From: Mycobacterium sp.
GTDB taxonomy: Bacteria; Actinomycetota; Actinomycetes; Mycobacteriales; Mycobacteriaceae
DNA length: 64,000 nt
Assembly (NCBI RefSeq): GCF_029961025.1
Contig: NZ_JASBVP010000013.1
Coordinates: 1 to 64,000 of the forward strand
Direction of reading: 5' to 3'
Below are positions 22,744 to 32,306 of this stretch, one piece after another. Numbering within the stretch: the first letter of the stretch is position 1; each line of letters begins with the position of its first letter. The notes under the pieces were generated by a model. That model worked only from the letters and a program-made list of their open reading frames with translations. It had not been told where the DNA came from and did not search any database. Position numbers and translations under genes: made by a program.

Positions 22744-23319
22744 TCAGTTACCGGCGTTGCCGATGAGTTCGACCCCGGCGCCGTTCCACCGGAATTTCAC
22801 CACGCTGACCAGCCCTTTGATACTCCCGGAGTAGGTCAGCGCCACCGTGTCTCCGGTGCACTGGGACGTGTCAATTCCGTTGAAGCCATACGTGTCGGGT
22901 ACTCCTTGGGGTATGTACTTGCCGAGGTGGAACATCACCGCGCGGGTGTTGGGATTCTCGGCGTTGGTATTGGCCTTGACGATCACCGCCGACAACTGGG
23001 CGCACTCGTTATAGTTGCCAGCCAACGGTTCCGGATTCCACGGCTGTTGGCTGCGCGGATCCCGGGGCAGCTCGGAAACCGCCCTGGCGATTGCAGGCGC
23101 GGCCAAGTCGATCGCACACGGGTCCGCCGGCGGTGCGCTGCTGGCCGGGGCAGGAGGCGGACTGGGTGCTCGGCGGGTCAGGGGTGAACGCGTTGCCGGC
23201 GACGGCGTTTTGGCGACCGTGGAGTCGCCCGGCCCGCAGCCGGTCGGTATGGCAAACAGTGCGGCAACGGCCAGGCCGGTCAACAGGCGATAGCGGAGTT
23301 GGCAGACCACAACGCGCAC
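22744..23319 (-). CDS. lprE: Lipoprotein LprE
   Basis: This is a 191-residue lipoprotein of the LppP/LprE family. The GTG start at 23319 gives a signal with lipobox PTGC (LLTGLAVAALFAIPTGCGPGDSTVAKTP). A Pro/Ser/Ala linker follows, then the conserved domain SELPRDPRSQQPWNPEPLAGNYNECAQLSAV to VPDTYGFNGIDTSQCTGDTVALTY. The paired Cys in NECAQ and TSQC probably form a disulfide. It is surface-exposed with no known enzymatic role. Orthologue of Rv1252c. The deaD helicase gene that follows in M. tuberculosis is missing. Confidence 0.9.
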   Translation of the reverse strand: MRVVVCQLRYRLLTGLAVAALFAIPTGCGPGDSTVAKTPSPATRSPLTRRAPSPPPAPASSAPPADPCAIDLAAPAIARAVSELPRDPRSQQPWNPEPLAGNYNECAQLSAVIVKANTNAENPNTRAVMFHLGKYIPQGVPDTYGFNGIDTSQCTGDTVALTYSGSIKGLVSVVKFRWNGAGVELIGNAGN

Positions 23320-23380
23320 CGTACCGGTATCGGGCTCGCGGCCGTGGTAGGCGCCGCCGCCCAGCCCGCTGCGTCGTCTC

Positions 23381-23551
23381 GGGGTGTCTTCGGTGGTGAC
23401 CCGCTGCGCTCGGCTTCGCCGAGCTGGCGATCACCACGGGGTGTCTTCGGTGGTGACCCGCTGCGCTCGGCTTCGCCGAGCTGGCGATCACCACGGGGTG
23501 TCTTCGGTGGTGACCCGCTGCGCTCGGCTTCGCCGAGCTGGCGATCACCAC
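23381..23551. repeat. 57-bp x 3 palindromic tandem repeat (VNTR) in a divergent promoter region
   Basis: Three perfect 57-bp units start at 23381, 23438 and 23495. Each contains the hairpin GCTCGGC-TTC-GCCGAGC, nested in a wider inverted repeat (GGTGGTGAC ... GATCACCAC). The array fills half of the 351-bp gap (23320-23670) between the divergent lprE and acyltransferase genes. It has the size and palindromic core of mycobacterial MIRU/ETR-type minisatellites. There are no unique spacers, so it is not CRISPR. Confidence 0.93.
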
Positions 23552-23670
23552 TAAACTTCGTTTTCAATGGCTTCTTCCGCTAAACCCGCTCAGTTGCGTG
23601 CGACGTCCCGGGTGACGCGTGCCGATCGGCCGGATCACCTCACGGCCTTGCGGCCGGCCGACGACAGCCG

Positions 23671-24810
23671 ATGACGCTGTCCAGGGTCGCCACCGCCCAA
23701 GGTGGCCGGGAACCAGTTAGCCGGGAAGACCGAGTCGCGTCACTGACCGGTATCCGCGCGGTCGCCGCCCTGCTCGTGGTAGGTACCCACGCCGCCTACA
23801 CCACCGGCAAATACACCCATGGCTATTTCGGTTTGGTGTGCTCGCGGATGGAGATCGGCGTGCCGATCTTCTTTGTGCTGTCCGGTTTTCTGCTCTTTCG
23901 CCCGTGGGTGAACGCGGCCGTCTGCGGCGGTCCGCCCCCATCGGTCAGCCGTTATGCCCGGCACCGGGTGCGACGTATCGTTCCCGCCTACGCCGTCACC
24001 GTGCTGCTGGCCTACCTCATCTACCAGTTCCGCGTCGCCGGGCCGAACCCCGGGCATACCTGGATCGGGCTGCTCCGCAACTTGACGCTGACGCAGATCT
24101 ACACCGACAACTACTTGGGGTCGTATCTGCATCAGGGCCTCACCCAGATGTGGAGCCTGGCCGTGGAGGTCGCTTTTTACCTGGCACTCCCGCTGCTGGC
24201 GTACTTGCTGCTGGATCTGCTGTGCCGGCGGCAATGGCGCCCCGTGCGACTGCTCGGCGCCCTGGCGGGGCTGGCGTCGATCACCCCGGCGTGGTTGCTT
24301 GTGGTGCACACCACCAACTGGCTACCCAACGGCGCTCGACTGTGGTTGCCCACCTATCTCGCCTGGTTTCTCGGCGGCATGGCGCTGGCAGTGCTGCAGG
24401 CGATGGGAACCCGCTGCTATGCGCTGGCGGCTGTACCCCTGGCCACCGTGTGTTACTTCATCGCCTCCACCCCGATCGCCGGAGCGCCAACGACATCGCC
24501 GACCGCGCTGGGGGAGGCGCTGGTCAAGACGGGATTCTATGCCGTCATCGGCACCTTGGCCGTGGCCCCACTGGCCCTGGGTGATCGCGGTTGGTACGCG
24601 TGGCTGCTCGCCACCAAGCCGATGGTGTGGCTAGGGGAGATCTCCTACGAAATCTTTCTCATCCATCTAGTGACGATGGAGATCGCGATGGTCGAGGTGG
24701 TTCGGTACCCGATCTACACCGGCTCGATGCTCTACCTCTTCGTCGTGACGCTGGCGATTACCCTCCCTCTTGCCTGGCTGCTGCACCGGTTCACCCGGGT
24801 GCCCGGCTGA
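23671..24810 (+). CDS. Acyltransferase family 3 integral membrane protein (Rv1254-like)
   Basis: This is a 379-residue membrane O-acyltransferase with about ten transmembrane helices. The N-terminal motif LTGIRAVAALLVVGTHAAYTTGKY holds the conserved RA and catalytic-type His. It is followed by PIFFVLSGFLLFRPWV, RYARHRVRRIVPAYAV and QMWSLAVEVAFYLALPLLAYLL. The C-terminal VWLGEISYEIFLIHL is also typical. Such enzymes acylate glycolipids or polysaccharides in the envelope. The acceptor is unknown. The ATG at 23671 agrees with the start of the M. tuberculosis protein. Confidence 0.91.
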   Translation: MTLSRVATAQGGREPVSREDRVASLTGIRAVAALLVVGTHAAYTTGKYTHGYFGLVCSRMEIGVPIFFVLSGFLLFRPWVNAAVCGGPPPSVSRYARHRVRRIVPAYAVTVLLAYLIYQFRVAGPNPGHTWIGLLRNLTLTQIYTDNYLGSYLHQGLTQMWSLAVEVAFYLALPLLAYLLLDLLCRRQWRPVRLLGALAGLASITPAWLLVVHTTNWLPNGARLWLPTYLAWFLGGMALAVLQAMGTRCYALAAVPLATVCYFIASTPIAGAPTTSPTALGEALVKTGFYAVIGTLAVAPLALGDRGWYAWLLATKPMVWLGEISYEIFLIHLVTMEIAMVEVVRYPIYTGSMLYLFVVTLAITLPLAWLLHRFTRVPG

Positions 24811-24913
24811 CCCGATGAACCCAGGGGGCTGAGCCGTGCCGCCCGCAGTGCTCGCCACCGGCCTGCCTCGCGCCGGGGATCCGATCTCCGGGTCCCGAAA
24901 GCCGCGTCATCAC

Positions 24914-26281
24914 TCAAATCGCCGCTCCGGGGTTGAGGATGCCCAGGGGATCCAGCGCCTGCTTGATCCGCCGGTTCAGCGTCATGGCCTCGGGCCCGAT
25001 CTGCTCGGCCAACCACGGCCGCTTCAGCCGACCGACACCGTGCTCACCGGTGATGGTGCCGCCCAGGCCGATCGCGAGTTCCATGATTTCGCCGAATGCA
25101 AGGTGGGCGCGTTGCATCATCGCGGCGTCGCCGGGGTCGTAGACGATCAGCGGATGGGTGTTGCCGTCACCGGCGTGGGCGATCACCGAGATCGTCAGCT
25201 GACGCTCCTCCGCCAGGCGTGCAATCCCAGTGACCAGCTTGCCGAGCGCCGGCAGTGGCACCCCGACGTCTTCCAGCAGCAGCGACCCCTTGCCCTCGAT
25301 CGCCGGGATGCAAAACCGGCGGGCGGCGACGAACGCCTCACCTTCGTCAGGGTCGTTGGTGGTGAACACTTCCTTGGCGCCGTGTTGGTCGAACACCGCA
25401 GCCATCAGCTCGCCGTCCTCGGAGGCGGCGGGGCCGCGTTCATCCGAGCCGGCGAGCACCATGGCGGCGGCGTCGCGGTCCAGGCCCATGCGGAAGCTGT
25501 CCTCGACGGCGTTGATGGCCACCGAGTCCATGAACTCCAGCATCGCGGGTCTGATGCGCGCGGTGACCCCGAGCACCGCGTCGGCCGCGGCCTGCACCGA
25601 GTCGAAGGTGGCCACCACAACACTCGACGCCGGCTGTGCGGGGAGCAGTCGCAGCGTCACCTCGGTGATGACACCCAGCGTGCCCTCGCTGCCAACAAAC
25701 AGCTTGGTCAGGCTCAGCCCGGCCACGTCTTTGAGCCTCGGTCCGCCCAGCCGTACCGCCGTCCCGTCGGCCAGCACCACCTGTAGGCCCAGCACGTAGT
25801 CGGTGGTGACCCCGTATTTCACGCAGCACAGCCCCCCGGCGTTGGTTGCGACATTGCCGCCGATGCTGCAGATCTCATACGACGACGGATCGGGTGGATA
25901 CCACAGCCCGTGCTCGGCGGCGGCCTTTTTGACCTCGGCGTTGAGCAGTCCGGGTTGCACCACCGCGGTACGGGTCAACGGGTCGACGGTGATGTCGCGC
26001 ATCTTTTCCGTCGAGAGCACGATACTGCCGTCGAGCCCGGTGGCTCCGCCGGACAATCCGGTCCCGGCGCCCCGGGTGACCACCGCTATCCGGTTGGCAC
26101 TGGCCCAGCGCAGTACGGTCTGGACGTCTTGAGTGCAGCGGGGCCGCACCACGGCGAGTGGTTTGCCGGCCGAGGGATCAAAGGCACGGTCATGCCGGTA
26201 GCCCTCGGTGATGGCGGGATCGGAGACCACCATCCCGTCCGGCAGTTCCGCAATCAGTTCGGCCAGCACATCAGCGCCCAC
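24914..26281 (-). CDS. FAD-binding oxidase of the GlcD/D-lactate dehydrogenase type (Rv1257c-like)
   Basis: This is a 455-residue flavoprotein of the vanillyl-alcohol-oxidase fold. The FAD-binding region has VVRPRCTQDVQTVLRWA, TRGAGTGLSGGATGLDGSIVLSTEKM and GLWYPPDPSSYEICSIGGNVATNAGGLCCVKYG. The C-terminal FAD-oxidase domain contains HAGDGNTHPLIVYD and GTITGEHGVGRLKRPWL, which carry the His residues used with 2-hydroxy acids. The substrate is probably glycolate, D-lactate or a similar 2-hydroxy acid. GTG 26281 is the start. The cyp130 and TetR genes that neighbour it in M. tuberculosis are absent. Confidence 0.92.
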   Translation of the reverse strand: MGADVLAELIAELPDGMVVSDPAITEGYRHDRAFDPSAGKPLAVVRPRCTQDVQTVLRWASANRIAVVTRGAGTGLSGGATGLDGSIVLSTEKMRDITVDPLTRTAVVQPGLLNAEVKKAAAEHGLWYPPDPSSYEICSIGGNVATNAGGLCCVKYGVTTDYVLGLQVVLADGTAVRLGGPRLKDVAGLSLTKLFVGSEGTLGVITEVTLRLLPAQPASSVVVATFDSVQAAADAVLGVTARIRPAMLEFMDSVAINAVEDSFRMGLDRDAAAMVLAGSDERGPAASEDGELMAAVFDQHGAKEVFTTNDPDEGEAFVAARRFCIPAIEGKGSLLLEDVGVPLPALGKLVTGIARLAEERQLTISVIAHAGDGNTHPLIVYDPGDAAMMQRAHLAFGEIMELAIGLGGTITGEHGVGRLKRPWLAEQIGPEAMTLNRRIKQALDPLGILNPGAAI

Positions 26282-26401
26282 GGCCCGATCCTACGTTTCG
26301 CCCGCGCCCGTTTCGGCTTCTTCAGTTAACGGCAAGCGGTTGGGCAGAGCTGCCCGCTTGCCGGGCACCGCCCCGCGAGCACGATCAGGCACGATGGTGA
26401 G

Positions 26402-27214
26402 GTGCTCCCGCATCCGCGCACCGGCCAGGCTTTCGACTCCCCCGTGGCGCCCGGAACCGGCTGGCCGGGGGATCCGGCCACACCGGCGACCCCGGTGGCC
26501 GCCGATTCGGCGCAGGTATCGAAGCTGGCAAACGCCGTAGGCTCAATACCGGAACTCGACGCGCTGATCAGCGTGTGCCGGGCCTGCCCACGGCTGGTTG
26601 CCTGGCGTGAGGAGGCCGCCGTAGTCAAACGCCGAGCCTTCGCCGACCAGCCGTATTGGGGGCGGCCGCTCCCGGGCTGGGGATCGCATCGCCCGCGGCT
26701 ATTAATTCTCGGCCTGGCGCCCGCCGCGCACGGCGGCAACCGGACCGGGCGGATCTTCACCGGTGATCGCTCCGGAGATCAGCTGTTCGCCGCCCTGTAC
26801 CGGGCCGGGCTGGTGAGCGCGCCCGTCAGCGTGGATGCTGGGGACGGGCTGCAGGCCAACCAGATTCGGATCACCGCACCGGTGCGGTGTGCGCCGCCGG
26901 CGAACTCCCCGACGCCGACCGAGCGGGCGACGTGCTCGCCGTGGCTGGTCGCCGAATGGCGCCTGGTGTCCGAGCACGTCCGGGTGATTGTCGCGCTGGG
27001 CGGTTTCGCCTGGCAGGTCGCGTTGCGGTTGGTCGACACCGGCGGGAAGCGCAAGCCACCGTTCGGTCACGGAGCGGTCGCCCAGCTGCCCTCGGGTCTG
27101 CGTTTGCTCGGCTGCTATCACCCCAGTCAGCAGAACATGTTCACCGGCAAGTTGACCCCGGCCATGCTCGACGCCGTCTTCGCCGACGCCAAAAAGGTGG
27201 CGGGGATTCGGTGA
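26402..27214 (+). CDS. udgB: Type 5 uracil-DNA glycosylase UdgB
   Basis: This is a thermostable-type (family 5) uracil/hypoxanthine-DNA glycosylase for base-excision repair, 270 residues. The four Fe-S cluster cysteines are visible in [10 protein letters not shown] (two), PVRCAPPAN and TCSPWL. Active-site motif 1 is [20 protein letters not shown] and motif 2 is [17 protein letters not shown]. The GTG start at 26402 matches the internal part of longer annotated M. tuberculosis versions, and no upstream start with a ribosome site was seen. Confidence 0.94.
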   Translation: MLPHPRTGQAFDSPVAPGTGWPGDPATPATPVAADSAQVSKLANAVGSIPELDALISVCRACPRLVAWREEAAVVKRRAFADQPYWGRPLPGWGSHRPRLLILGLAPAAHGGNRTGRIFTGDRSGDQLFAALYRAGLVSAPVSVDAGDGLQANQIRITAPVRCAPPANSPTPTERATCSPWLVAEWRLVSEHVRVIVALGGFAWQVALRLVDTGGKRKPPFGHGAVAQLPSGLRLLGCYHPSQQNMFTGKLTPAMLDAVFADAKKVAGIR

Positions 27215-27291
27215 CGGCGATCGGTGGGCCGGTGCCGAACCGCGAGGGCGGGCACCCGCGTCGGCGCCGGGCTAGTGCCGTGGATGCCGGC

Positions 27292-27741
27292 CTAGCGACG
27301 GGTCAGCACGATCACCGGGATCGGTCGTGATGTCCTGCTCTGATACCGGGCGTAGCGGTTGGCGTTGTTCTTGTTGACCAGCTGCCACAGCCGTGCATAG
27401 TCAGGGTCACCGGGTAGCACCGGGCGTGCTGTGACACCGAATCGCTTTGGGCCAACATTGATTTCGACGTCAGGGTTGGCTTTGAGATTGTGATACCAGC
27501 CTGGCGAGCGGGGATCGCCGCCTTTGGAGGCCACGATGAGGTACGCGTCGCCGTCGCGCGCATAGCTCAAGGATGTGGTGCGGGGCTTGCCGGTCTTGGC
27601 GCCGACGGTGTGCAGCAGCAAGCTTGGTGGCAGGCCGGGGATTCGGTGGCCGATCCGGCCGCGGGTGGTTTTGTAGATGGCGTCATGCACCCGCAGCAGC
27701 CGCCCACCCACCTCGCGCTCAACCCACCGCGATATCTCCAT
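27292..27741 (-). CDS. Deazaflavin (F420)-dependent nitroreductase-like protein (Rv1261c-like)
   Basis: This 149-residue protein belongs to the Ddn/DUF385 family of split-barrel F420-binding proteins. It has PSLLLHTVGAKTGKPRTTSLSYARDGDAYLIVASKGGDPRSPGWYHNLKANPDVEINVG, the family core that binds the deazaflavin phosphate. The frame is open to 27927, overlapping the HIT gene. ATG 27741 gives the family start (MEISRW) only 4 bp after the HIT stop, so the two are likely co-transcribed. Confidence 0.93.
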   Translation of the reverse strand: MEISRWVEREVGGRLLRVHDAIYKTTRGRIGHRIPGLPPSLLLHTVGAKTGKPRTTSLSYARDGDAYLIVASKGGDPRSPGWYHNLKANPDVEINVGPKRFGVTARPVLPGDPDYARLWQLVNKNNANRYARYQSRTSRPIPVIVLTRR

Positions 27742-27745
27742 GGCG

Positions 27746-28180
27746 TCAGTCTTGCGCGGCAGCGTCCAGCCGTGCCAGGGCCTCCCGCAGAATCCGTCCG
27801 GTGGCCTCCCGGTCCGGATCGCGGCGAAGCAGCATCCCTTTGGCGACCGAGAGCTTGTCGCCCCTCCGTCGCGGCAGCACATGCAGATGGACATGAAACA
27901 CCGTCTGAAAGGCGGCGGGGCCGTCATTGATCGCGATATTGGTGGCGTCGGCCAGATCCGTCGTGCGGGCGGCGCGCGCGATTTGTTGACCGATTTTCAC
28001 CATGCCGGCCAGCGTCTCGGGCGGGGTGTCGGTGAGGTCGACGGTGTGCAGCTTGGGTAGAACCAGTGTGTGACCGCGGGTGAACGGCCGGATGTCGAGG
28101 ATCGCAAGGAACTCGGGATCCTCGTAGATCCGGATTGCCGGCGCCTCCCCGGCGACGATCGCGCAGAAGACACAGGGCAC
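27746..28180 (-). CDS. HIT-family nucleotide hydrolase/transferase (Rv1262c-like)
   Basis: This is a 144-residue histidine-triad protein acting on adenosine-type nucleotides. The N-terminal CVFCAIVAGEAPA has the paired Cys seen in zinc-binding HINT proteins. The active site is QTVFHVHLHVLPRRRGD, the HxHxH triad with a trailing HV. The GTG start is at 28180. It precedes the nitroreductase-like gene and is preceded by a PLP lyase gene on the same strand. Confidence 0.95.
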   Translation of the reverse strand: MPCVFCAIVAGEAPAIRIYEDPEFLAILDIRPFTRGHTLVLPKLHTVDLTDTPPETLAGMVKIGQQIARAARTTDLADATNIAINDGPAAFQTVFHVHLHVLPRRRGDKLSVAKGMLLRRDPDREATGRILREALARLDAAAQD

Positions 28181-28202
28181 AACGCCACCGTAGCGGAGTC
28201 GG

Positions 28203-29366
28203 TCACGGGGACAGGGCCGCCGCCATCGCCTCGATCGCCCGGTCGAGGATCGCGCGTGTGGTGCCGAAATTCAGCCGCGCGAATCCCGAGCCCACCGTGG
28301 CGCCGAACGGGACGCCGGGGCTGAGCGCCACCTTGGCCTTCGACAGCAGGTATTCGGCCGGCTCGGCGGGCAGGTTCAGCTCACGGAAATCGACCCACGC
28401 CAGGTAGGTGCCCTCCGGAGTGTTGACCTTCACTCCGGGGGCCGATTCCGGCAGCGTTCGGGCCAGGTGGTCGCGGTTCGCCCGCAGATACACCAGCAGC
28501 TCGTCCAGCCACGGCGCACCCTGCCGGTAAGCGGCGATGTTGGCCCGGATACCGACGGTGGCGGAGCCCATCCGGTGCAGCCAGTTGATCCGATCCCACT
28601 CCTCGGCGTCGCGGGCGTTGGACAGGATCACTTGTGCGCACATGAGACCGGGCAAATTCCAGCCTTTGGACGCCGACATCAGCGTGACCACGGTTTGGGC
28701 AGCCACATCCGAGACCGAAGCTGCGGGGACGTGTCGGCGTTCGTAGACCAGCGGACCCCAGATCTCGTCGGCGATGACGCGGGCACCGTGGCGGGCCGCG
28801 ATGTCCGCGAGCGTGCGCAGCTCCTCCCGGGTGAACGCGGTGCCCAGCGGATTGTTCGGATTGCACAGGATCAGCGATCCCGCACCCCGCGCGAACGCGG
28901 CGTCAACAGCGTCCGGGTCGAGGACGTACCTACCCGAATCGTGTTGCGCCATTGGAATTTCCACCCGCTGGCGGCCGGTGACCTGCAGGACGTCGAAAAA
29001 CGGCATGTATGCCGGCACCGGCAAGACGACCGGGCTCTCCGGTCGGGTGAGGAAGTCGATGACGACTTCCATTCCCTTCAGTACATCCGGAACGGTGCGG
29101 ACCCATTCGGGCCGGACAGGCCAGTCGTAGCGGCGCCGGCACCAGTCAGCGGCCGCGGTCGGCAGTGTCTCCTCGCCGAACTGCGGATAACCGAACTCCT
29201 CGTTGGCGACGCACTCTCGCACCGCGTCGAGCACCGCCGGTGCCGTGGGAAAGTCCATTTCGGCGATCCACAACGGCAGCACGTCCGGCTCGAAATGGTT
29301 CCACTTGATCGTCCTGCGCCGGCGGAGCTGATCTTCGGTCAACCGGTTGAAGACGGCATCGCTCAT
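28203..29366 (-). CDS. MalY/PatB-type PLP-dependent aminotransferase (probable cystathionine beta-lyase)
   Basis: This is a fold-type I PLP enzyme of 387 residues. The N-terminus IKWNHFEPDVLPLWIAEMDFPTAPAVLDAV is diagnostic of the MalY/PatB group of C-S lyases. The cofactor Lys lies in SASKGWNLPGLMCAQ, preceded by NPNNPLGTAFTREEL and VIADEIWGPLVY (cofactor Asn, Asp and Tyr). The C-terminal RLNFGT supplies the carboxylate-binding Arg. The frame opens at 29552, but ATG 29366 gives the family N-terminus. amiB2 occupies this place in M. tuberculosis, so the gene is a local difference. Confidence 0.9.
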   Translation of the reverse strand: MSDAVFNRLTEDQLRRRRTIKWNHFEPDVLPLWIAEMDFPTAPAVLDAVRECVANEEFGYPQFGEETLPTAAADWCRRRYDWPVRPEWVRTVPDVLKGMEVVIDFLTRPESPVVLPVPAYMPFFDVLQVTGRQRVEIPMAQHDSGRYVLDPDAVDAAFARGAGSLILCNPNNPLGTAFTREELRTLADIAARHGARVIADEIWGPLVYERRHVPAASVSDVAAQTVVTLMSASKGWNLPGLMCAQVILSNARDAEEWDRINWLHRMGSATVGIRANIAAYRQGAPWLDELLVYLRANRDHLARTLPESAPGVKVNTPEGTYLAWVDFRELNLPAEPAEYLLSKAKVALSPGVPFGATVGSGFARLNFGTTRAILDRAIEAMAAALSP

Positions 29367-29516
29367 GCCAGTAGTCTGCGCCACCTTCTCGCCACCACGC
29401 TCACGGCGGGGGCCATCAGGCGCCGCCGCGACTGGTTGTTGAGTCCCGTACAACTCAAGTTCAAGATCCTGCCACCGTCCAGGAACTATGCCTGTGGGTG
29501 ATGCGACCACTGTGGT

Positions 29517-30821
29517 ATGACGTGTGCGGACATCACTGCGACGACCATTCACCCAGCGACGACCGGCTATGACGCGGCGCGGCGGCGCTGGCGCATACCT
29601 GGCCTGCTGCGCGGTATTGGTCCGGAGTTAGTCTCTGGGGCTTCCGACAACGATCCGACCAATGTGGGGACGGCTATCGCCGTCGGTGCTACCACCGGGT
29701 ACCAGCTGTCCTGGGTGGCCCTGCTCGTGGCACCCATGCTCGCTGTTGTGCAGAGCATTGCCGCTCAGGTGGGTTCGGTGGCACGTAGCGACTTGCAGAC
29801 GTTGACTCTCAAGCGCTACGGCCGGGGCGTCGCCGCGCTTCTTTTGGTCTCGGTGGTCGTCGTCAACGTGGTCACCATCGCCGCGGATCTTCATGCCGGC
29901 GCGGCCGGGATCGGGCTTTTGGTCGGTGTGCACGCCCGCTGGTTGGTGTTGCCGCTGGGACTGGGCCTCATCGGGCTGCTGGTTGCCGGTGGATACGACG
30001 ACGTGGTCGGCGTGCTGCGCTATCTGCTGCTGGGCTTCCCGGCTTTCGTGGCGGCGGCAGTTGTCGCCCATCCCGACTGGTGGCACCTGGCCTACGACAG
30101 CCTGGTCCCCACGCTGTCGCTGCGCCATGACGTCATCGCCGGGGCGCTGGCCCTGGTCGGCACGACGCTGACCAGTTACGTCTATGTGTGGGAGACCATC
30201 CAGCGGGGGGTGGAAGAACCGGCCGATGTCGGCCAGGATCGGGGGCTGGCCCACACCAGGTTGGGCGCGGTGATCAGCGCCGTCTACACCGCCGTGGTGT
30301 TTTGGGCGATGCTGGTGGCGTCGGCGGCCACCCTGGGCCGGCAGCACCAGAGCGTCACCTCCACCCGGCAAGCCGCCGAGGCGCTCCGCCCGCTGGCCGG
30401 CCCGCTGGCGGCAAACCTGTTCGCCATCGGACTACTGGTCTCGGCGGTGGTGGCCCTGCCGGTGCTGATTGCCAGCACCGCCTATGTGGTCGGCGCGCAC
30501 TTCGACTGGCGCTACGGCCTGTCCGAGCCGGTGAGGAACGCGTGGGGCTTCTACGGCGTGCTGCTGGCATCGGTCGGCCTTGCTTTCGCGGCGACCCTGG
30601 CCAACATCTCCCTGATCGACGTGCTGGTGGCCGCCAGCGTGGTCGCCGGATTGGGCACCCCCCTGGGCCTGGTGCTGCTGGTGCGCTTGGGGCGTGATCG
30701 TACGGTGATGGGCACTCAGCCCATCTCGGGTCGAATGGCATTCGCCGGCTGGGCAGTCGCGATCGTGGTCGGCGGGCTCGGGTTGGTGTATGCCATCGGA
30801 GCGGCATTGGGCGCATTCTGA
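29517..30821 (+). CDS. Divergent Nramp-family metal transporter
   Basis: This is an 11-TM Nramp-fold protein of 434 residues. The first helix carries [25 protein letters not shown], where canonical Nramp has DPGN, so Gly is replaced by Thr. The helix-6 metal motif (A-x-x-MPH) reads [13 protein letters not shown], so the metal-binding Met and the following Pro-His are missing. The protein is probably a transporter but need not move Mn or Fe. There is no homologue at this place in M. tuberculosis. The ATG at 29517 lies 150 bp from the divergent PLP lyase gene. Confidence 0.82.
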   Translation: MTCADITATTIHPATTGYDAARRRWRIPGLLRGIGPELVSGASDNDPTNVGTAIAVGATTGYQLSWVALLVAPMLAVVQSIAAQVGSVARSDLQTLTLKRYGRGVAALLLVSVVVVNVVTIAADLHAGAAGIGLLVGVHARWLVLPLGLGLIGLLVAGGYDDVVGVLRYLLLGFPAFVAAAVVAHPDWWHLAYDSLVPTLSLRHDVIAGALALVGTTLTSYVYVWETIQRGVEEPADVGQDRGLAHTRLGAVISAVYTAVVFWAMLVASAATLGRQHQSVTSTRQAAEALRPLAGPLAANLFAIGLLVSAVVALPVLIASTAYVVGAHFDWRYGLSEPVRNAWGFYGVLLASVGLAFAATLANISLIDVLVAASVVAGLGTPLGLVLLVRLGRDRTVMGTQPISGRMAFAGWAVAIVVGGLGLVYAIGAALGAF

Positions 30822-30900
30822 CCCCGCGATTGCCCACGCCGCCATCGCACGCCGCCATCGCACGCCGCCATCGGGGGCGGTGTGGGCATTAGCTCGCCTC

Positions 30901-32052
30901 ATGCAGCCCCGGAGGGTATACGTTGACGGCGTGGACGACGCGCCCGATCCCGTCGTCGAAGATTTGCTCGACGGTCTGGAGGGCTCCGCGCGCACCGAGC
31001 GGGCGGAGCTTATCGATTGGCTGCTCCAGCAGGGTTTTACCGCCGACCAGATCCGCGGTGAGGTGGTTCCCATGCTGCTGGCCACCCGACGGCTGATGGG
31101 CGACGACGGCAGCTACGTCTCCGCCCGCGAGATCAGTGAATCAGCCGGCATCGACTTGGACTTGCTGCAGCGCGTACAACGGGCCATCGGGCTGGCCCGG
31201 GTCGATGATCCCGACATGGCCGTGCACATGCGGGCCGACGGTGTGGCCGCCGCTCACGCACAGCGGTTCGTCGAGGTTGGGCTGGACCCCGAGCAGGTGC
31301 TGCTCGTGGTGCGGGTGCTGGCCGAAGGCCTGTCGCGCGCCGCCGAGGTGATGCGCCACTCCGCGATGGCGGCGATCCTCAAGCCGGGGGCGAGTGAACT
31401 GGATATCGCGAAGGGGTCACAGGCGCTGGTGAGCCGAATCGCGCCGCTGCTGGGCCCGATGATTCAGGACATGCTGTTTATGCAGTTGCGGCACATGATG
31501 GAAACTGAGGCCGTCAACGCCGGTGAGCGGGCCACGGGCGCCCCGCTGCCCGGCGCCCGCCGCATAACCGTGGCGTTCGCCGACCTTGTCGGCTTCACCC
31601 GGCTGGGTGAGGCCCTGCCGCCCGAGGAACTGGGGCAACTCGCGAACAGACTGGCCGAGCGGGCCCGCGACGTGGCCGTGCCACCGGTTCGGTTCATCAA
31701 GACCATCGGCGACGCGGTGATGTTTGTGTGCACCGACCCGGCAGCGTTGCTCGACGCCGTCCTGAAGCTCGTCGAGACGACGGACACCGACGACGACTTT
31801 CCCCGGTTACGCGCGGGCGTTGCCTGCGGAATGGCGGTAAGTCGTGCCGGCGACTGGTTCGGCAGTCCGGTGAACGTTGCCAGCCGGGTCACCGCGGTAG
31901 CGCGGCCCGGCGCGGTGCTGGTCGCCGATTCGGCGCGAGAGTCGGTCGGCGAGCCCGCGGGGTTCAGCTGGTCTTTCGCCGGTGCGCACCGCCTGAAGGG
32001 CATCAAAGATGAGGTGAAACTTTTTCGTGTCCGGCGAGGCGCCGGGAGATAG
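30901..32052 (+). CDS. Class III adenylyl cyclase with N-terminal autoinhibitory (pH-sensing type) domain (Rv1264-like)
   Basis: This cyclase makes cAMP from ATP. Residues 1-200 form the helical regulatory domain of Rv1264, which inhibits the enzyme at neutral pH in M. tuberculosis ([39 protein letters not shown]). The catalytic domain has [16 protein letters not shown] (first metal Asp), [11 protein letters not shown] (second metal Asp) and [17 protein letters not shown] (transition-state Asn/Arg). Homodimerisation is expected. The frame opens at 30790. ATG 30901 or GTG 30931 is the likely start, and neither has an ideal ribosome site. Confidence 0.92.
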   Translation: MQPRRVYVDGVDDAPDPVVEDLLDGLEGSARTERAELIDWLLQQGFTADQIRGEVVPMLLATRRLMGDDGSYVSAREISESAGIDLDLLQRVQRAIGLARVDDPDMAVHMRADGVAAAHAQRFVEVGLDPEQVLLVVRVLAEGLSRAAEVMRHSAMAAILKPGASELDIAKGSQALVSRIAPLLGPMIQDMLFMQLRHMMETEAVNAGERATGAPLPGARRITVAFADLVGFTRLGEALPPEELGQLANRLAERARDVAVPPVRFIKTIGDAVMFVCTDPAALLDAVLKLVETTDTDDDFPRLRAGVACGMAVSRAGDWFGSPVNVASRVTAVARPGAVLVADSARESVGEPAGFSWSFAGAHRLKGIKDEVKLFRVRRGAGR

Positions 32053-32306
32053 GAACGGGAGATAGGAAATATCACGCAGGCCCGGGGGACACTCGGGGGC
32101 GTCTCACTATGTCCAACGCGGCCGGCTCGTCACCCATCTACCGGCTCTTCGGATCAGTCCTCTCCGGGCCTGCTTCGCCCCTAAAGCTACAACGTCGAAC
32201 GCACCATATCAACGGTTTTTCCGCAGCGCTTGTGCCATCTCGATTGCGACCCATCCCACCGCGGTGACCGGATGAGGTGAATACCGTGGTAGCTCCTGGC
32301 TTGTAA

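Noticed and set aside
23381..23551. Possible CRISPR array
   Set aside because: The units are contiguous 57-bp tandem copies with no unique spacers, and no cas genes are nearby.
23009..23567. Minus-strand ORFs with 19-residue repeats over the VNTR
   Set aside because: The repeat length of 57 bp keeps any frame open. The frames overlap lprE in another phase and have no independent support.
28203..29552. 449-residue version of the PLP lyase
   Set aside because: The extra 62 residues overlap the divergent Nramp start and its promoter. ATG 29366 matches the family N-terminus.
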